A stretch of 64,000 bases of DNA from JACRCG01 sp964524835 (lineage in GTDB: Bacteria; Desulfobacterota; Desulfuromonadia; Geobacterales; Pseudopelobacteraceae): the NCBI GenBank assembly GCA_964524835.1, contig CAZGEG010000001.1, positions 124,001-188,000 of the forward strand, read 5' to 3'. The notes under the pieces were generated by a model. The model was not told the origin of the DNA. It did not search any database and was given only the letters and a program-made list of their open reading frames with translations. A program made the translations under genes and the position numbers. Of the stretch, positions 8,612 to 16,417 are shown one piece after another (position 1 is the first letter of the stretch; each line of letters starts with the position of its first letter).

Positions 8612-9493
8612 CTAGTAATACTCCTCCTGATATGAAGGTACCTCATCCAGAAAACCGTCCCGCAGTCCGGCGTGTTTGAGCGCCAGATCCACATCGGCAA
8701 CCAGCCGGACGCGGTCCCTGGGATAGCTGCCGGCCAGGTCGAGGAAATTGGAGACATGATTCGAACGGAGGATGGTTTTGGCGGGGTGCAGATGCTGCAG
8801 CATTTCTCGCGCTTCCAGCATCAGTTCCCGACGGGTGCATTGCTGGAGCGTACGGATAAAATCATCATTATGGCGGTGAAACATCGTCAGCAGTGAGAAA
8901 TATTCAGGGTTTACCCGGTTGACCCATTCTGCGGTCGCCCGGGCGTGCTGCAGGCTGCGCTCACGCCCCGCCAAACCGAGGATTGCGGTTACCGACAGTT
9001 TCATGCCGGCATCGCGGGCCGCCAGCGCGAGCTCTGCCATCTTCTCTGAGTCGAACCCTTTATTGACTGCCAGCAGAGTAACATCGTCTCCCGACTCCAG
9101 ACCAAAGTAGAGAATCTTCAACCGCCTGGCGCGCAGTTCGGCCAACTGTGCTGCACTCTTGGTTGTCAGGCTGTTTGGCGAGGCATAGGAAGAAACGCGC
9201 GTCAGGCCGGGAAACGTTGCTGACAGGGCATCAAGAACCGTGCAGAGATCAGCGAACGGGTAGACCAGCGCATCGCCGTCGGCCAGAAAGACCCTGTCGA
9301 CACGGGGGCGATACTGAACCGGGATTTCGGCGATTTCCGCCAGGATCTCCTGCAGCGGGCGGACAGCAAAGATTTTCCCCTTGTACATTCCGCAAAAACG
9401 GCACTGATTCTGGGAACAGCCGATCGTGATCTGAAATATCAGGCTGCGTGCCTCACTGGGGGGGCGGAAGAGAGGTTCGATGTAGCGCGGCAT
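8612..9493 (-). CDS. Radical SAM protein of unknown substrate
   Basis: 293 aa. The cluster motif near residue 26 reads CSQNQCRFCGMY (C-x4-C-x2-C), a spacing I associate with an uncharacterised radical SAM family that has CxHNxCxFC-type motifs. Downstream segments look like the radical SAM barrel: FLADGDAL near 70, a glycine-rich FGLESGDD near 130 and AILGLAGRER near 170. No extra iron-sulfur cluster domain is visible at the C-terminus. Its stop is 9 bases from the preceding intergenic control region; the barrel gene upstream ends 18 bases before its start, so they may share a transcript. Substrate unknown. Confidence 0.75.
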   Translation of the reverse strand: MPRYIEPLFRPPSEARSLIFQITIGCSQNQCRFCGMYKGKIFAVRPLQEILAEIAEIPVQYRPRVDRVFLADGDALVYPFADLCTVLDALSATFPGLTRVSSYASPNSLTTKSAAQLAELRARRLKILYFGLESGDDVTLLAVNKGFDSEKMAELALAARDAGMKLSVTAILGLAGRERSLQHARATAEWVNRVNPEYFSLLTMFHRHNDDFIRTLQQCTRRELMLEAREMLQHLHPAKTILRSNHVSNFLDLAGSYPRDRVRLVADVDLALKHAGLRDGFLDEVPSYQEEYY

Positions 9494-9511
9494 GGTCGCA
9501 TATCCTTAAAT

Positions 9512-9949
9512 TCAGAATTTGATATCCAGCCCGATGCCGAGGGATTGCGGAGGTGTCCTGGGGTCGCCCCGTTGCTGCTCCGGCGATACCGTGAGATATT
9601 TGTAGTCGAGCTTAAGTGTTGAATTTTCACCGAGGAGATAGCTGAAACCGAACTGGGCAGCAACCCCCGTTCTGAGCCTTGTAATATCACCCGTCTTCAT
9701 GTCCGGCTGATACGTGTAGGCCAGCCCGGTTCCCATGTACGGCATGAAATCCTTCGCAATTTTAAAGCCGTATTTAGCCGTTATAACGCCCGGTTCCGGG
9801 GCCTTGGCATCAGATGGGGCCGTGGTCAGACGCCCCCCTCCAAGCGAGAATTGCCGATACAGCTCTTCAGCAGAGGCCGCTGATGCATGCAGGAACATGG
9901 CGAAACAAAGAATCAGGAACGCTGAGACATGTGCGTGCAGATGCTTCAT
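9512..9949 (-). CDS. Small outer-membrane beta-barrel protein
   Basis: 145 aa. Signal peptide of about 27 residues (ends ASAASA). The mature part has alternating hydrophobic strands with YGFKI, PYMGTGLAYTY, AQFGFSYLL and LKLDYKYL segments, and ends in the phenylalanine-terminal strand SLGIGLDIKF typical of outer-membrane barrels recognised by the Bam machinery. It resembles short OmpW/OprF-like barrels of about eight strands. It lies between the RIO-type kinase and the radical SAM gene on the same strand. No clear ribosome site was seen ahead of the ATG. Confidence 0.7.
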   Translation of the reverse strand: MKHLHAHVSAFLILCFAMFLHASAASAEELYRQFSLGGGRLTTAPSDAKAPEPGVITAKYGFKIAKDFMPYMGTGLAYTYQPDMKTGDITRLRTGVAAQFGFSYLLGENSTLKLDYKYLTVSPEQQRGDPRTPPQSLGIGLDIKF

Positions 9950-9979
9950 TTCGTGAGCGCCGTCATCATAAAAGTCAAT

Positions 9980-10828
9980 TCAGGATGCTTGGGACGTTCT
10001 GGCGAGGGTGCGTTCGTGCAAGATCCGTGCATAGTCTATTTCGCGCATGACTCCCTTGATATCGGCCGGAATATCGCTCTGCACAAAGAGTCCGGTCAGT
10101 TCGGAAGTCGCTTTAAGCTTGCCGCTTGCATACAGTTTCCAGATTTCCCTGCCATAATCGGTAGAAAGAAGTTCGGGGGCAAAACGGCCAAAATAGGCGG
10201 TAATGTTTTCGACATCACGCTCGAGCATGGTGCGGGCGTTGTTATTTCCGGAGGCGTTGACCGCCTGCGGCAGATCTATGATTACCAGACCGTCACGACC
10301 GACCAGGACATTGTACTCGGACAAGTCGCCATGGATAATCCCGGCACAGAGCATGAGAACGATATTTTTTATCAACTCGCGATGATATTCACGAGCCTTC
10401 TCGCCCGTCAGGCGGATGTCATTAAGCCGGGGAGCGGCATTCCCGCCGGCATCGGCAACGAACTCCATCAGCAGCACGCCGTCAGCGTAATCATACACCT
10501 GCGGAACCCGGACACCAGCCTCCGACAGCGTCCTCAGGGCGTCAACCTCGGCATTTTTCCAGGCTTCCTCGGTTTCCTTGCGCCCAAACCTGGTATTCTT
10601 CTGCATGGCCCGCGCCTGGCGACTGTTGCGCCCTTTACGCCCTTCCTGGTACTGGGCCATCTGGCTGAAACTCCGGGTACGGACATCTTTGTACACTTTG
10701 GCGCAGCAAAGCTCTCCCTTTGATTGGACGACATACACGTCCGCTTCTTTGCCGCTCATCAGCCGGGATACGACCTCATCAACCAGACCGTTACGGACCA
10801 GTGTTTCAAAGCATTCGGGAATTTTCAT
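9980..10828 (-). CDS. RIO-type atypical serine kinase
   Basis: 282 aa. The kinase signatures are clear: SGKEADVYVV near 26 (RIO-type phosphate-binding loop), CCAKVYKD with the ATP lysine near 45, HGDLSEYN near 175 (catalytic loop with aspartate) and VIIDLPQAV near 189 (metal-binding loop, IDxPQ). RIO kinases act in 40S ribosome maturation in eukaryotes and archaea; bacterial members are scattered and their substrates are not established. A basic, arginine-rich stretch (about 65-90) follows the ATP lysine. The next gene, 30 bases away on the same strand, encodes a barrel protein. The plus-strand stretch opposite is a shadow. Confidence 0.85.
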   Translation of the reverse strand: MKIPECFETLVRNGLVDEVVSRLMSGKEADVYVVQSKGELCCAKVYKDVRTRSFSQMAQYQEGRKGRNSRQARAMQKNTRFGRKETEEAWKNAEVDALRTLSEAGVRVPQVYDYADGVLLMEFVADAGGNAAPRLNDIRLTGEKAREYHRELIKNIVLMLCAGIIHGDLSEYNVLVGRDGLVIIDLPQAVNASGNNNARTMLERDVENITAYFGRFAPELLSTDYGREIWKLYASGKLKATSELTGLFVQSDIPADIKGVMREIDYARILHERTLARTSQAS

Positions 10829-10992
10829 ATATGAACGGCTGTAACTGCGTTGAATTCTAACTGAGACATTTACGATTCCTTTATTTGGCCGTTCCGCACG
10901 ATACGAGAATTTAACTGCACTACCAATCCCTATCCTATCACTTCTATGCTGATGTCGGCAAGTACGATGAATATAAAATCAAGTTGCCACAT

Positions 10993-11033
10993 AACACGAA
11001 AGGCCCGATGTCGTTCACCGGGCCTTTCGTGTT
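10993..11033 (-). terminator. Strong hairpin after the kor operon
   Basis: A perfect 15-bp stem (AACACGAAAGGCCCG with its complement, 11-base loop) 22 bases past the korC stop codon. There is no long T run on either strand, but stem strength and position mark it as the end of the kor transcript. Confidence 0.7.
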
Positions 11034-11054
11034 ACCGTTTATTTCGTATCAATT

Positions 11055-11600
11055 TCAGGCGCTGGCTGCCAGTGCCTTTTCATATCCCATACTGAATGCT
11101 TTCCTGTTGAGTTCGATGAAAGCCTCCGGAACACTGGAGAGAACCGCTTTTTCAGCATTTTCTCTGGAGACCTGTCCGGTCAGCGCCACCATGGCGCCAA
11201 GGGCAACGATATTGGCGACGATTTCACGGCCGACATCGTTTTTGGCGGTATTGATGATCGGGAATGCTACAATTTTGAAATTGCCGGCCGGTATTTTCGT
11301 AACCAGGTCGGAATCAATCAACAGCACGCCACCCTCTTTAAGATCGTGGGAATACTTGTTTGCCGCTTCCTGGGTCATGGCCAGCAGCGCGTCGCACTGG
11401 GTAACCTTCGGATAGTCAATCGGGCCGTCGGAAATGATGACTTCCGACTTTGAGGCGCCGCCACGCGCTTCCGGTCCGTAACTTTGCGACTGGACGGCCT
11501 GCTTCCCTTCGTAGATCGAAGCGGCTTTGGCCATGATGATCCCGGCGGTGATCAGTCCCTGCCCACCCGCACCGGAAAACCTGAGTTCATATCTTGACAT
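11055..11600 (-). CDS. korC: 2-oxoglutarate:ferredoxin oxidoreductase, gamma subunit
   Basis: 181 aa, a single pyruvate/ketoacid oxidoreductase gamma domain: RFSGAGGQGLITAGIIMAKA at the start, then QSYGPEARGGASKSEV, both family signatures. With KorA, KorB and the ferredoxin KorD it forms the cytoplasmic enzyme that decarboxylates 2-oxoglutarate to succinyl-CoA with reduction of ferredoxin. The ATG at 11600 was chosen because AAGGAG lies just ahead; a longer reading from 11648 would overlap korB and lacks a ribosome site. Last gene of korDABC, before a strong hairpin. Confidence 0.9.
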   Translation of the reverse strand: MSRYELRFSGAGGQGLITAGIIMAKAASIYEGKQAVQSQSYGPEARGGASKSEVIISDGPIDYPKVTQCDALLAMTQEAANKYSHDLKEGGVLLIDSDLVTKIPAGNFKIVAFPIINTAKNDVGREIVANIVALGAMVALTGQVSRENAEKAVLSSVPEAFIELNRKAFSMGYEKALAASA

Positions 11601-11628
11601 GAATATATCGCTCCTTTTCCTGTAATTA

Positions 11629-12447
11629 TTACTTGGCAGCCTTGGCACGCTCGATAACTTTAGCGTACTCTTCGGTGTACTCCGGTTTCACTTCCTTGTA
11701 GAGAACACCGGTCAGAACCTTGCCCTGCAGCTGTTCGGCGGTCATCTTCTCGGCAGCCTTTACCGGCACGGCAACCTCTTTCAGGCGGTTCATCATTTCA
11801 ATGACCGACTTGTACTTGTTGCGACGGCCGTACGTGGTCGGACAGTCATCCAGGATCTCAACTACAGAAAACCCCTTGTGCTGGATCGCTTCCACAATCA
11901 GCTTATCTATCTGGTTGGCGTGGAAAGCGGTACCGCGGGCTACAAAGGTAGCTCCGGCGCCGATTGCCAGTTTGGCAATATCAAAACCGGGATCGGGGTT
12001 GCCGTACGGAGTCGTGGACGCCTTGTGACCTGTTGGGGTGCAGGGAGAGAACTGGCCGCCGGTCATGCCGTAGATATAGTTATTCATGATGATGTAGGTC
12101 ATATCGATGTTGCGTCTGCAGGCATGGATGAAGTGGTTGCCGCCGATTGCGGTGCCGTCTCCGTCGCCGCCGACCAGAATGACATTCATTTCCGGCTTGG
12201 CCATTTTGACTCCGGTTGCAAAGGCAGCGGCACGCCCGTGTGCCGTGTGCAGTGTACAGCAATCGATATAACCGGGAAGTCGCGAAGCGCATCCGATGCC
12301 GGAAACAACGGCGGTCTCCTCTTTTTTAAGCTTGAGCGTTTCCATGGCACGGATCAACCCCTTCATGACAATGCCGTGGCCGCAGCCTGGACACCAGATG
12401 TGGGGTAATTTGCCGGGACGTATCCATTTATCATAATCAAAAGCCAT
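11629..12447 (-). CDS. korB: 2-oxoglutarate:ferredoxin oxidoreductase, beta subunit
   Basis: 272 aa, the thiamine-diphosphate subunit. It shows WCPGCGHG near residue 19, the cofactor motif GDGDGTAIGGNH (about 94-105) and the following NNYIYGMTGGQ and SPCTPTG segments found in 2-oxoacid:ferredoxin beta subunits. Only the CPGC pair plus later cysteines of the family are present; the short length fits the four-subunit type whose extra clusters sit on KorD. It starts two bases after the korA stop codon. In acetate-oxidising anaerobes this step closes the oxidative TCA cycle. Confidence 0.92.
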   Translation of the reverse strand: MAFDYDKWIRPGKLPHIWCPGCGHGIVMKGLIRAMETLKLKKEETAVVSGIGCASRLPGYIDCCTLHTAHGRAAAFATGVKMAKPEMNVILVGGDGDGTAIGGNHFIHACRRNIDMTYIIMNNYIYGMTGGQFSPCTPTGHKASTTPYGNPDPGFDIAKLAIGAGATFVARGTAFHANQIDKLIVEAIQHKGFSVVEILDDCPTTYGRRNKYKSVIEMMNRLKEVAVPVKAAEKMTAEQLQGKVLTGVLYKEVKPEYTEEYAKVIERAKAAK

Positions 12448-12449
12448 GT

Positions 12450-13583
12450 TTATTTAACCTCCTTGATTTTATCGAGGATCTGCTCGGGATTGATCGGCTC
12501 ACCATCGACACGGAATATTCCGAGTACCGGAACCTTACCTTGCGCGCAACGCTCCAATTCAAGCGAGCACATCCCCAGATTCATCTCAGGAATGACAATG
12601 CCTTTGACCTTGCCGGCCAACGCCTTGATCTGCTTATCAGGGAACGGCCAGAATGTTTTGATGCGGAACATGCCGGCCTTTATGCCCTGTTCGCGTGCGA
12701 TATTGACCGCATAACGAGCCGAACGGGAGGTTGAGCCGTAGGCAACGACAACCACTTCCGCATCATCCAGCATGTACTCTTCAAAAGTGACGATATCGTC
12801 AACATTGGCGTCGACTTTACGAACCTGACGCTCTTCCTCGGCCTGTACAATTTCAGCCTTGGTGGTAGGGAATCCGTCCTGCATCTTGTTGAGTCCGGTT
12901 ACATGGAATTTGTAGCCGGAGCCAAAAGCGGCCAGCGGAGGAACATCGCCAAAACTTACGTCATATGGTTTGTACTCAGCCGGAGGAACTGACGGAGCCG
13001 TACGTTCAATAATTTTAATTTCGCCAGGCTCACGGAACTCGATCCGCTCGCGCATATGGGCGACGATCTCGTCCGGCATGACATGCACAGGCATACGGTA
13101 CTTCTCCGACAGGTTGAATGCTTCTGCCGTCATGTCATAGCACTCCTGCACGGAAGCCGGCATCAGCGCAATAGTGGCGTGATCACCATGGGTTCCCCAC
13201 CTGGCGCTCATAACGTCCGACTGCGAAGGGCCGGTTGGCATGCCGGTGGAAGGCCCGCCGCGCATGACGTTGAAAACGACGCAGGGGATCTCGGCGATGC
13301 AGCCGTAACCGATCAGTTCCTGCTTCAGGGACAGGCCTGGGCCTGACGTGGAGGTAAGCACCTTGGATCCTGCCAGAGATGCCCCCAGAATGGCAGCCAT
13401 GGCGCCGATCTCATCTTCCATCTGAATGAATTTCCCGCCAACTTTGGGAAGTTCGACCGACATAACCTCGGCAACTTCGGTCGAGGGGGTGATCGGGTAG
13501 CCACCGAAAAAATTACAGCCGGCGTAGAGCGCGCCATGAGCTGCAGCTTCGTTACCCTGTAAAAACGCTACTTTTTTGGACAC
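12450..13583 (-). CDS. korA: 2-oxoglutarate:ferredoxin oxidoreductase, alpha subunit
   Basis: 377 aa. The pyrimidine-binding and middle domains of the 2-oxoacid oxidoreductase alpha chain are visible: NFFGGYPITPSTEV near 25, MEDEIGAM, TSTSGPGLSLKQE near 78 and RGGPSTGMPT near 110, and a C-terminal domain with AYGSTSRSARYAV. The IYPITPS-type motif and the presence of a separate ferredoxin point to the 2-oxoglutarate rather than pyruvate enzyme, as does the mdh/icd neighbourhood. It follows korD by 21 bases and precedes korB by two. Confidence 0.92.
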   Translation of the reverse strand: MSKKVAFLQGNEAAAHGALYAGCNFFGGYPITPSTEVAEVMSVELPKVGGKFIQMEDEIGAMAAILGASLAGSKVLTSTSGPGLSLKQELIGYGCIAEIPCVVFNVMRGGPSTGMPTGPSQSDVMSARWGTHGDHATIALMPASVQECYDMTAEAFNLSEKYRMPVHVMPDEIVAHMRERIEFREPGEIKIIERTAPSVPPAEYKPYDVSFGDVPPLAAFGSGYKFHVTGLNKMQDGFPTTKAEIVQAEEERQVRKVDANVDDIVTFEEYMLDDAEVVVVAYGSTSRSARYAVNIAREQGIKAGMFRIKTFWPFPDKQIKALAGKVKGIVIPEMNLGMCSLELERCAQGKVPVLGIFRVDGEPINPEQILDKIKEVK

Positions 13584-13604
13584 TGTTCATTTCCTCCCGT
13601 AGAA

Positions 13605-13802
13605 TTATTCGGTTATGACTTTGATAGCGAAGTCGGGGCAACGTAATTCGCACTGCATACACTTGATACATGCTTCGAGGTTTTTGACGGAAGCGTAAAA
13701 ACCCTTCATTTCAAGAACTTTGGTGGGGCAAAATTCCACACAGATATGGCACCCCTTGCAGTACTTCTCGATAATCTCAATTTTTGGCAATGTTTTTTCC
13801 AT
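13605..13802 (-). CDS. korD: 2-oxoglutarate:ferredoxin oxidoreductase, ferredoxin-like delta subunit
   Basis: 65 aa with two 4Fe-4S motifs: CKGCHICVEFCP (about 15-26) and CIKCMQCELRCP (about 46-57). It carries electrons from the thiamine site to soluble ferredoxin. First gene of the kor operon; an AGGAG site precedes the ATG. A terminator 65 bases upstream separates it from mdh, so the block has its own promoter or relies on read-through. Confidence 0.92.
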   Translation of the reverse strand: MEKTLPKIEIIEKYCKGCHICVEFCPTKVLEMKGFYASVKNLEACIKCMQCELRCPDFAIKVITE

Positions 13803-13866
13803 CTAACAAGACTCCTTTATTCCGTAATAAAAGCTAGATAAATACAGGCTCCAGAATGTAGCAAAA

Positions 13867-13890
13867 GAAGGGCGGAAAACTCCGCCCTTC
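13867..13890 (-). terminator. Intrinsic terminator after mdh
   Basis: Minus strand: GAAGGGCGGA-GTTT-TCCGCCCTTC followed by TTTTG, 33 bases past the mdh stop. It divides idh-icd-mdh from korDABC. Confidence 0.8.
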
Positions 13891-13923
13891 CTTTGGCGAC
13901 TTCCAGAGACCTGGAATCAGGCG

Positions 13924-14874
13924 TTACTTCATGCTGCCAACCAGTTCCTTAACCGCGGCAACCGATTTGTCCATCATTGCCTGCTCTGCGGCATCGAGCT
14001 TGAACTGGATGATGCTTTCAACGCCTTTCTCACCGAGTACAGCCGGTACGCCGACGTAGAAACCGTTGACGCCGAACTCACCCTGCAGGAAGCAGCAGGT
14101 TGGCAGTACGCGCTTCTGGTCTTTGAGAATCGACTCCGCCATGGCAATAGCAGAAGAAGCGGGTGAATAAAAGGCGGAGCCGGTTTTCAGCAGGGCGACA
14201 ACTTCACCGCCCGCACCACGGGTACGCTTGACCATCGCTTCCATGACTTCTTTGCCCTTCTCGGCACCGTATTTCTGCTCGAGGAGTTCAGTAACAGGGA
14301 TACCGTTAACACTGGCATACCGAACCAGAGGCACCATATCGTCGCCGTGGCCACCGAGTGTCATGGCGGTCACGTCCTTGACGGACACACCCAGTTCCCA
14401 GGCGATAAAGCTGGCGAAACGGGCGGAATCGAGTACACCGGCCTGGCCGATAACGCGGTGGTAAGGGAAACCGGTAATTTTCTGGCAGAGAGTAACCATG
14501 GCGTCAAGAGGATTGGAGATGACGATGATGATCGAGTCGGGAGCGTAGGCTTTGATCCCTTCAGCAACCGAAGTCATGATCTTGGAGTTGACTTCGATCA
14601 GGTCATCACGGCTCATGCCCGGCTTGCGCGGCAGACCGGCAGTAACGATGACGACATCGGAACCTTTGATGTCTTCGTAGCTGTTGGTGCCTTTCAGGTT
14701 TACGTCGTAGCGGTCAACAGGACCGACTTCGGCAATGTCGAGCATCTTGCCCTGGGGAAGACCTTCAACAATGTCAAAAAGGACAACATCACCGAGTTCA
14801 CGCATTGCACAAAGCTGAGCGAGAACGCCACCGATCTGTCCGCCACCGATAAGTGAAATCTTTTTACGAGCCAT
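13924..14874 (-). CDS. mdh: Malate dehydrogenase (NAD)
   Basis: 316 aa. Oxidises malate to oxaloacetate in the TCA cycle. N-terminal Rossmann fold with GGGQIGGVLAQLC (about 9-21) and acidic DIVEG at the end of strand two (NAD preference). Substrate-binding arginines appear in GLPRKPGMSRDDL (about 80-92) and the catalytic histidine in LGGHGDDMVP near 174. LDH-like MDH type, the form common in Bacteroidetes, deltaproteobacteria and Bacilli. Third gene of idh-icd-mdh, ending at a terminator. Confidence 0.95.
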   Translation of the reverse strand: MARKKISLIGGGQIGGVLAQLCAMRELGDVVLFDIVEGLPQGKMLDIAEVGPVDRYDVNLKGTNSYEDIKGSDVVIVTAGLPRKPGMSRDDLIEVNSKIMTSVAEGIKAYAPDSIIIVISNPLDAMVTLCQKITGFPYHRVIGQAGVLDSARFASFIAWELGVSVKDVTAMTLGGHGDDMVPLVRYASVNGIPVTELLEQKYGAEKGKEVMEAMVKRTRGAGGEVVALLKTGSAFYSPASSAIAMAESILKDQKRVLPTCCFLQGEFGVNGFYVGVPAVLGEKGVESIIQFKLDAAEQAMMDKSVAAVKELVGSMK

Positions 14875-14947
14875 ACTTCTTACCTCCTATTTTTTTTGTA
14901 AAATAAGGCAGGGAGTTGCATCCCAGCCCCTGCTGACTGCCACCTAT

Positions 14948-16360
14948 CTACATATTTTCAATCAGAGCGTCGGCAAATCCTGAGCAGGAAAGCAATGTAG
15001 CGCCCTGCATCATCCGTTCAAAATCGTACGTTACACGTTTCTGGCCGATAGTCTTTTCGAGCGTTTTGACGATCAGATCGGCAGCTTCCTGCCATCCCAG
15101 ATATGCAAGCATCATCACACCTGACAAAATGACGGAGCCTGGATTGACTTTGTCCAGATTGGCATACTTTGGCGCGGTGCCGTGAGTCGCCTCGAAGATG
15201 GCATGCCCGGTCACATAATTGATGTTGGCACCCGGTGCTATGCCGATACCGCCAACCTGGGCAGCCAGGGCATCGGAGAGATAATCTCCTTCCAGATTCA
15301 TCGTGGCGACTACATCAAACTCCTTGGCACGGGTCAGAACCTGCTGCAGGGTAATATCGGCGATGGTGTCCCTGATCATCAACAGTTTTTTAAGCTGGCC
15401 GTTTCCGTGTGTCGGCAACAGCGTAATGGCGGCTTCGACTTCGCTACGTATGCCTTCCTGCTGCTGCGGCGACATCATATCATAACCGGGGTCGATCATC
15501 CTTGCATTTTCTTCGACCGAAAGGAATGGATTGCGGTCCTGATTGTTAATAATCAATGACTCCCGTTCGGTAACAATCCGGGAGCGGAACTCGGAAGTGG
15601 CCAGCGCATAGCCCCAATCCTTGAACGCGCCATCGGTGAACTTCATGATATTGCCCTTGTGAACAATCGTCACGGACTTGCGCTTATGATCGAGGGCATA
15701 CTGAATGGCGGCGCGAATCAGCCGCTCTGAGCCGTCTCGAGAGATCGGCTTGATCCCGATGGAGGAGCTGTCGGGGAAACGAATCTTGCCGACTCCCATC
15801 TCCTCTATCAGAAAGCGTATAACCTTGTCACATTCAGCGGTGCCGGTCATCCATTCGATGCCGGCATAAATATCTTCGCAGTTCTCGCGGAAGATCACCA
15901 TGTCGACATCTTCCGGCTTTTTCACCGGAGTCGGAACACCCTGGAAATAGCGGATCGGGCGGAGACAGGTGTACAGGTCAAGCATCTGGCGGAGAGCAAC
16001 ATTCAGCGAGCGAATGCCGCCGCCAATCGGTGTCGTCAGCGGGCCTTTGATACCGACCAGAAATTCCCTGAAAGCCTGAACAGTTTCATCCGGCAGCCAG
16101 GCTTTGTCACCCATCTCGGCACGGAACCGGTTAAAGGGTTTTTCACCGGCGTACACTTCCATCCAGCTGATTTTCTTCGAGCCGCCGTAGGCTTTTCCCA
16201 CGGCGGCATCGAAAACACGCACCGAGGCTTTCCAGATATCAACACCGGTACCGTCGCCTTCGATATAGGGAATGATCGGGTTGTCCGGCACCTTCAGCAT
16301 GCCGTCACTCCCCATGGTGATCTTTTCCCCCAAGGGGACTGTAACGTATGTATATTCCAT
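14948..16360 (-). CDS. icd: Isocitrate dehydrogenase, NADP-dependent dimeric type
   Basis: 470 aa. Oxidative decarboxylation of isocitrate to 2-oxoglutarate. Family signatures: GDGTGVDI near 36, GGGIRSLNVALRQ near 113 (isocitrate-binding serine and arginines), FRENCEDIYAGIEW and the NADP-selective HGTAPKYANLDK near 390, which has the lysine-tyrosine pair used by E. coli Icd. About 50 residues longer than E. coli Icd. It follows the unrelated monomeric isocitrate dehydrogenase by 57 bases, so the operon encodes the same reaction twice. Confidence 0.93.
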   Translation of the reverse strand: MEYTYVTVPLGEKITMGSDGMLKVPDNPIIPYIEGDGTGVDIWKASVRVFDAAVGKAYGGSKKISWMEVYAGEKPFNRFRAEMGDKAWLPDETVQAFREFLVGIKGPLTTPIGGGIRSLNVALRQMLDLYTCLRPIRYFQGVPTPVKKPEDVDMVIFRENCEDIYAGIEWMTGTAECDKVIRFLIEEMGVGKIRFPDSSSIGIKPISRDGSERLIRAAIQYALDHKRKSVTIVHKGNIMKFTDGAFKDWGYALATSEFRSRIVTERESLIINNQDRNPFLSVEENARMIDPGYDMMSPQQQEGIRSEVEAAITLLPTHGNGQLKKLLMIRDTIADITLQQVLTRAKEFDVVATMNLEGDYLSDALAAQVGGIGIAPGANINYVTGHAIFEATHGTAPKYANLDKVNPGSVILSGVMMLAYLGWQEAADLIVKTLEKTIGQKRVTYDFERMMQGATLLSCSGFADALIENM

Positions 16361-16417
16361 CTAGCTCACTTTGCGCGGCTGATCAAGTTATAAAAGAGCT
16401 TTGAAGCGCAAACGCTG

